Positions 5,893 to 6,147 of a stretch of DNA of 6,147 nt are shown here, in pieces. The DNA is taken from positions 1-6,147 of the forward strand of contig JBCCLI010000397.1 of the NCBI GenBank assembly GCA_039026975.1, given 5' to 3'. Under the pieces are notes generated by a model that was not told the DNA's origin, searched no databases, and worked only from the letters and a program-made list of their open reading frames with translations. This stretch comes from JBCBKZ01 sp039026975. Its GTDB lineage: Bacteria; Bacteroidota; Bacteroidia; J057. Both the position numbers and the translations under genes were made by a program. Each line of letters begins with the position of its first letter. Within the stretch, counting starts at the first letter, position 1.

Positions 5893-6147
5893 ATACGACC
5901 CATACAAAGCTGGCTTTGTATTCATAGCTCATTCTCATACAGACAATGAATTATCTGACTATTTAGCAAAAGTATTAGACGAAAACTTCTGTATTTTTTA
6001 CGATAGGTCGGGTAAACTAGGTCTAAAAAGTCTGGGATTGTTAATTGGTGAAACTACAATCGTAGATAGTGTTATTCCTAATGCTGATATATTTCTTTTT
6101 TTGATCTCAGAGAATTCTTTTAAGAAAAACTGTAAAGCTTATGATGA
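5882..6147 (+). CDS. TIR-domain protein, N-terminal part (runs off the window)
   Basis: An open frame running to the window edge encodes the first 88 residues of a TIR domain. Strand A is FVFIAHSHTD (12-21), followed by helix ELSDYLAKVL (23-32). Strand B is FCIFYD (36-41), then a BB-loop with SGKLGLKSLGLLIGE (43-57), a helix to PNAD (66-69), and strand C IFLFLIS (70-76). Then comes ENSFKKNCKAYD (77-88), the segment that leads to the catalytic glutamate in TIR NADases. The last two bases, GA, make the next residue Glu or Asp, so the active site cannot be confirmed here. Bacterial TIR domains typically cleave NAD+ in antiphage defence, either directly as effectors or by making a signal. The domain is at the extreme N-terminus, so any partner domain follows outside the window. 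The frame has no ATG after the preceding stop at 5852-5854. TTG at 5882 is the only standard alternative start and overlaps the HD gene by 11 bases. Confidence 0.8.
   Translation, partial: MQFKYDPYKAGFVFIAHSHTDNELSDYLAKVLDENFCIFYDRSGKLGLKSLGLLIGETTIVDSVIPNADIFLFLISENSFKKNCKAYD

Noticed and set aside
1..6147. CRISPR array, rRNA, complete insertion sequence or integrase
   Set aside because: No regularly spaced repeats, no ribosomal RNA-like sequence and no transposase or recombinase frame were found.

Overview
The window looks like chromosome of a Bacteroidota bacterium, probably a marine or soil Cytophagales-type lineage. The evidence is a secreted protein with a type IX secretion (T9SS) C-terminal sorting domain, a short Bacteroidota-style Crp/Fnr regulator, the absence of Shine-Dalgarno sequences before the starts, one good TAnnTTTG-type promoter, and a moderately low GC content. 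Genus and species cannot be read from it.

Layout from left to right: (1) an AT-rich orphan lipoprotein gene on the minus strand (13-630). (2) A gene-free stretch (631-971) with a 10-bp inverted repeat and an exact 31-bp copy of part of a gene located 2.8 kb away. (3) A Crp/Fnr-type regulator (972-1574, +). (4) A DUF4345-like membrane protein gene (1736-2140, +) interrupted by one in-frame TAA. (5) A secreted T9SS cargo protein (2298-3305, +) with a recognisable promoter. (6) A small conserved protein of unknown function, DUF7000-like (3371-3856, -), and a DUF1295/steroid-5-alpha-reductase-like membrane protein (4074-4985, -), separated by a repeat-rich spacer. (7) A 340-base gene-free stretch. 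(8) At the right edge, an AT-rich pair on the plus strand: an HD-domain nucleotidase of the HDDC2/YfbR type (5326-5892) overlapped by the start of a TIR-domain gene (5882 to beyond the window end).

Most of the window is a set of independent single genes with no evident shared pathway. The HD plus TIR pair is the exception and the most interesting part. The genes overlap and so are probably co-transcribed and translationally coupled. TIR domains in bacteria are typically NAD-consuming effectors or signal producers in phage defence, and HD nucleotidases alter nucleotide pools. The pair is therefore a candidate two-gene (or larger) immune module whose remainder lies outside the window. The function is inferred from domain identity and arrangement only.
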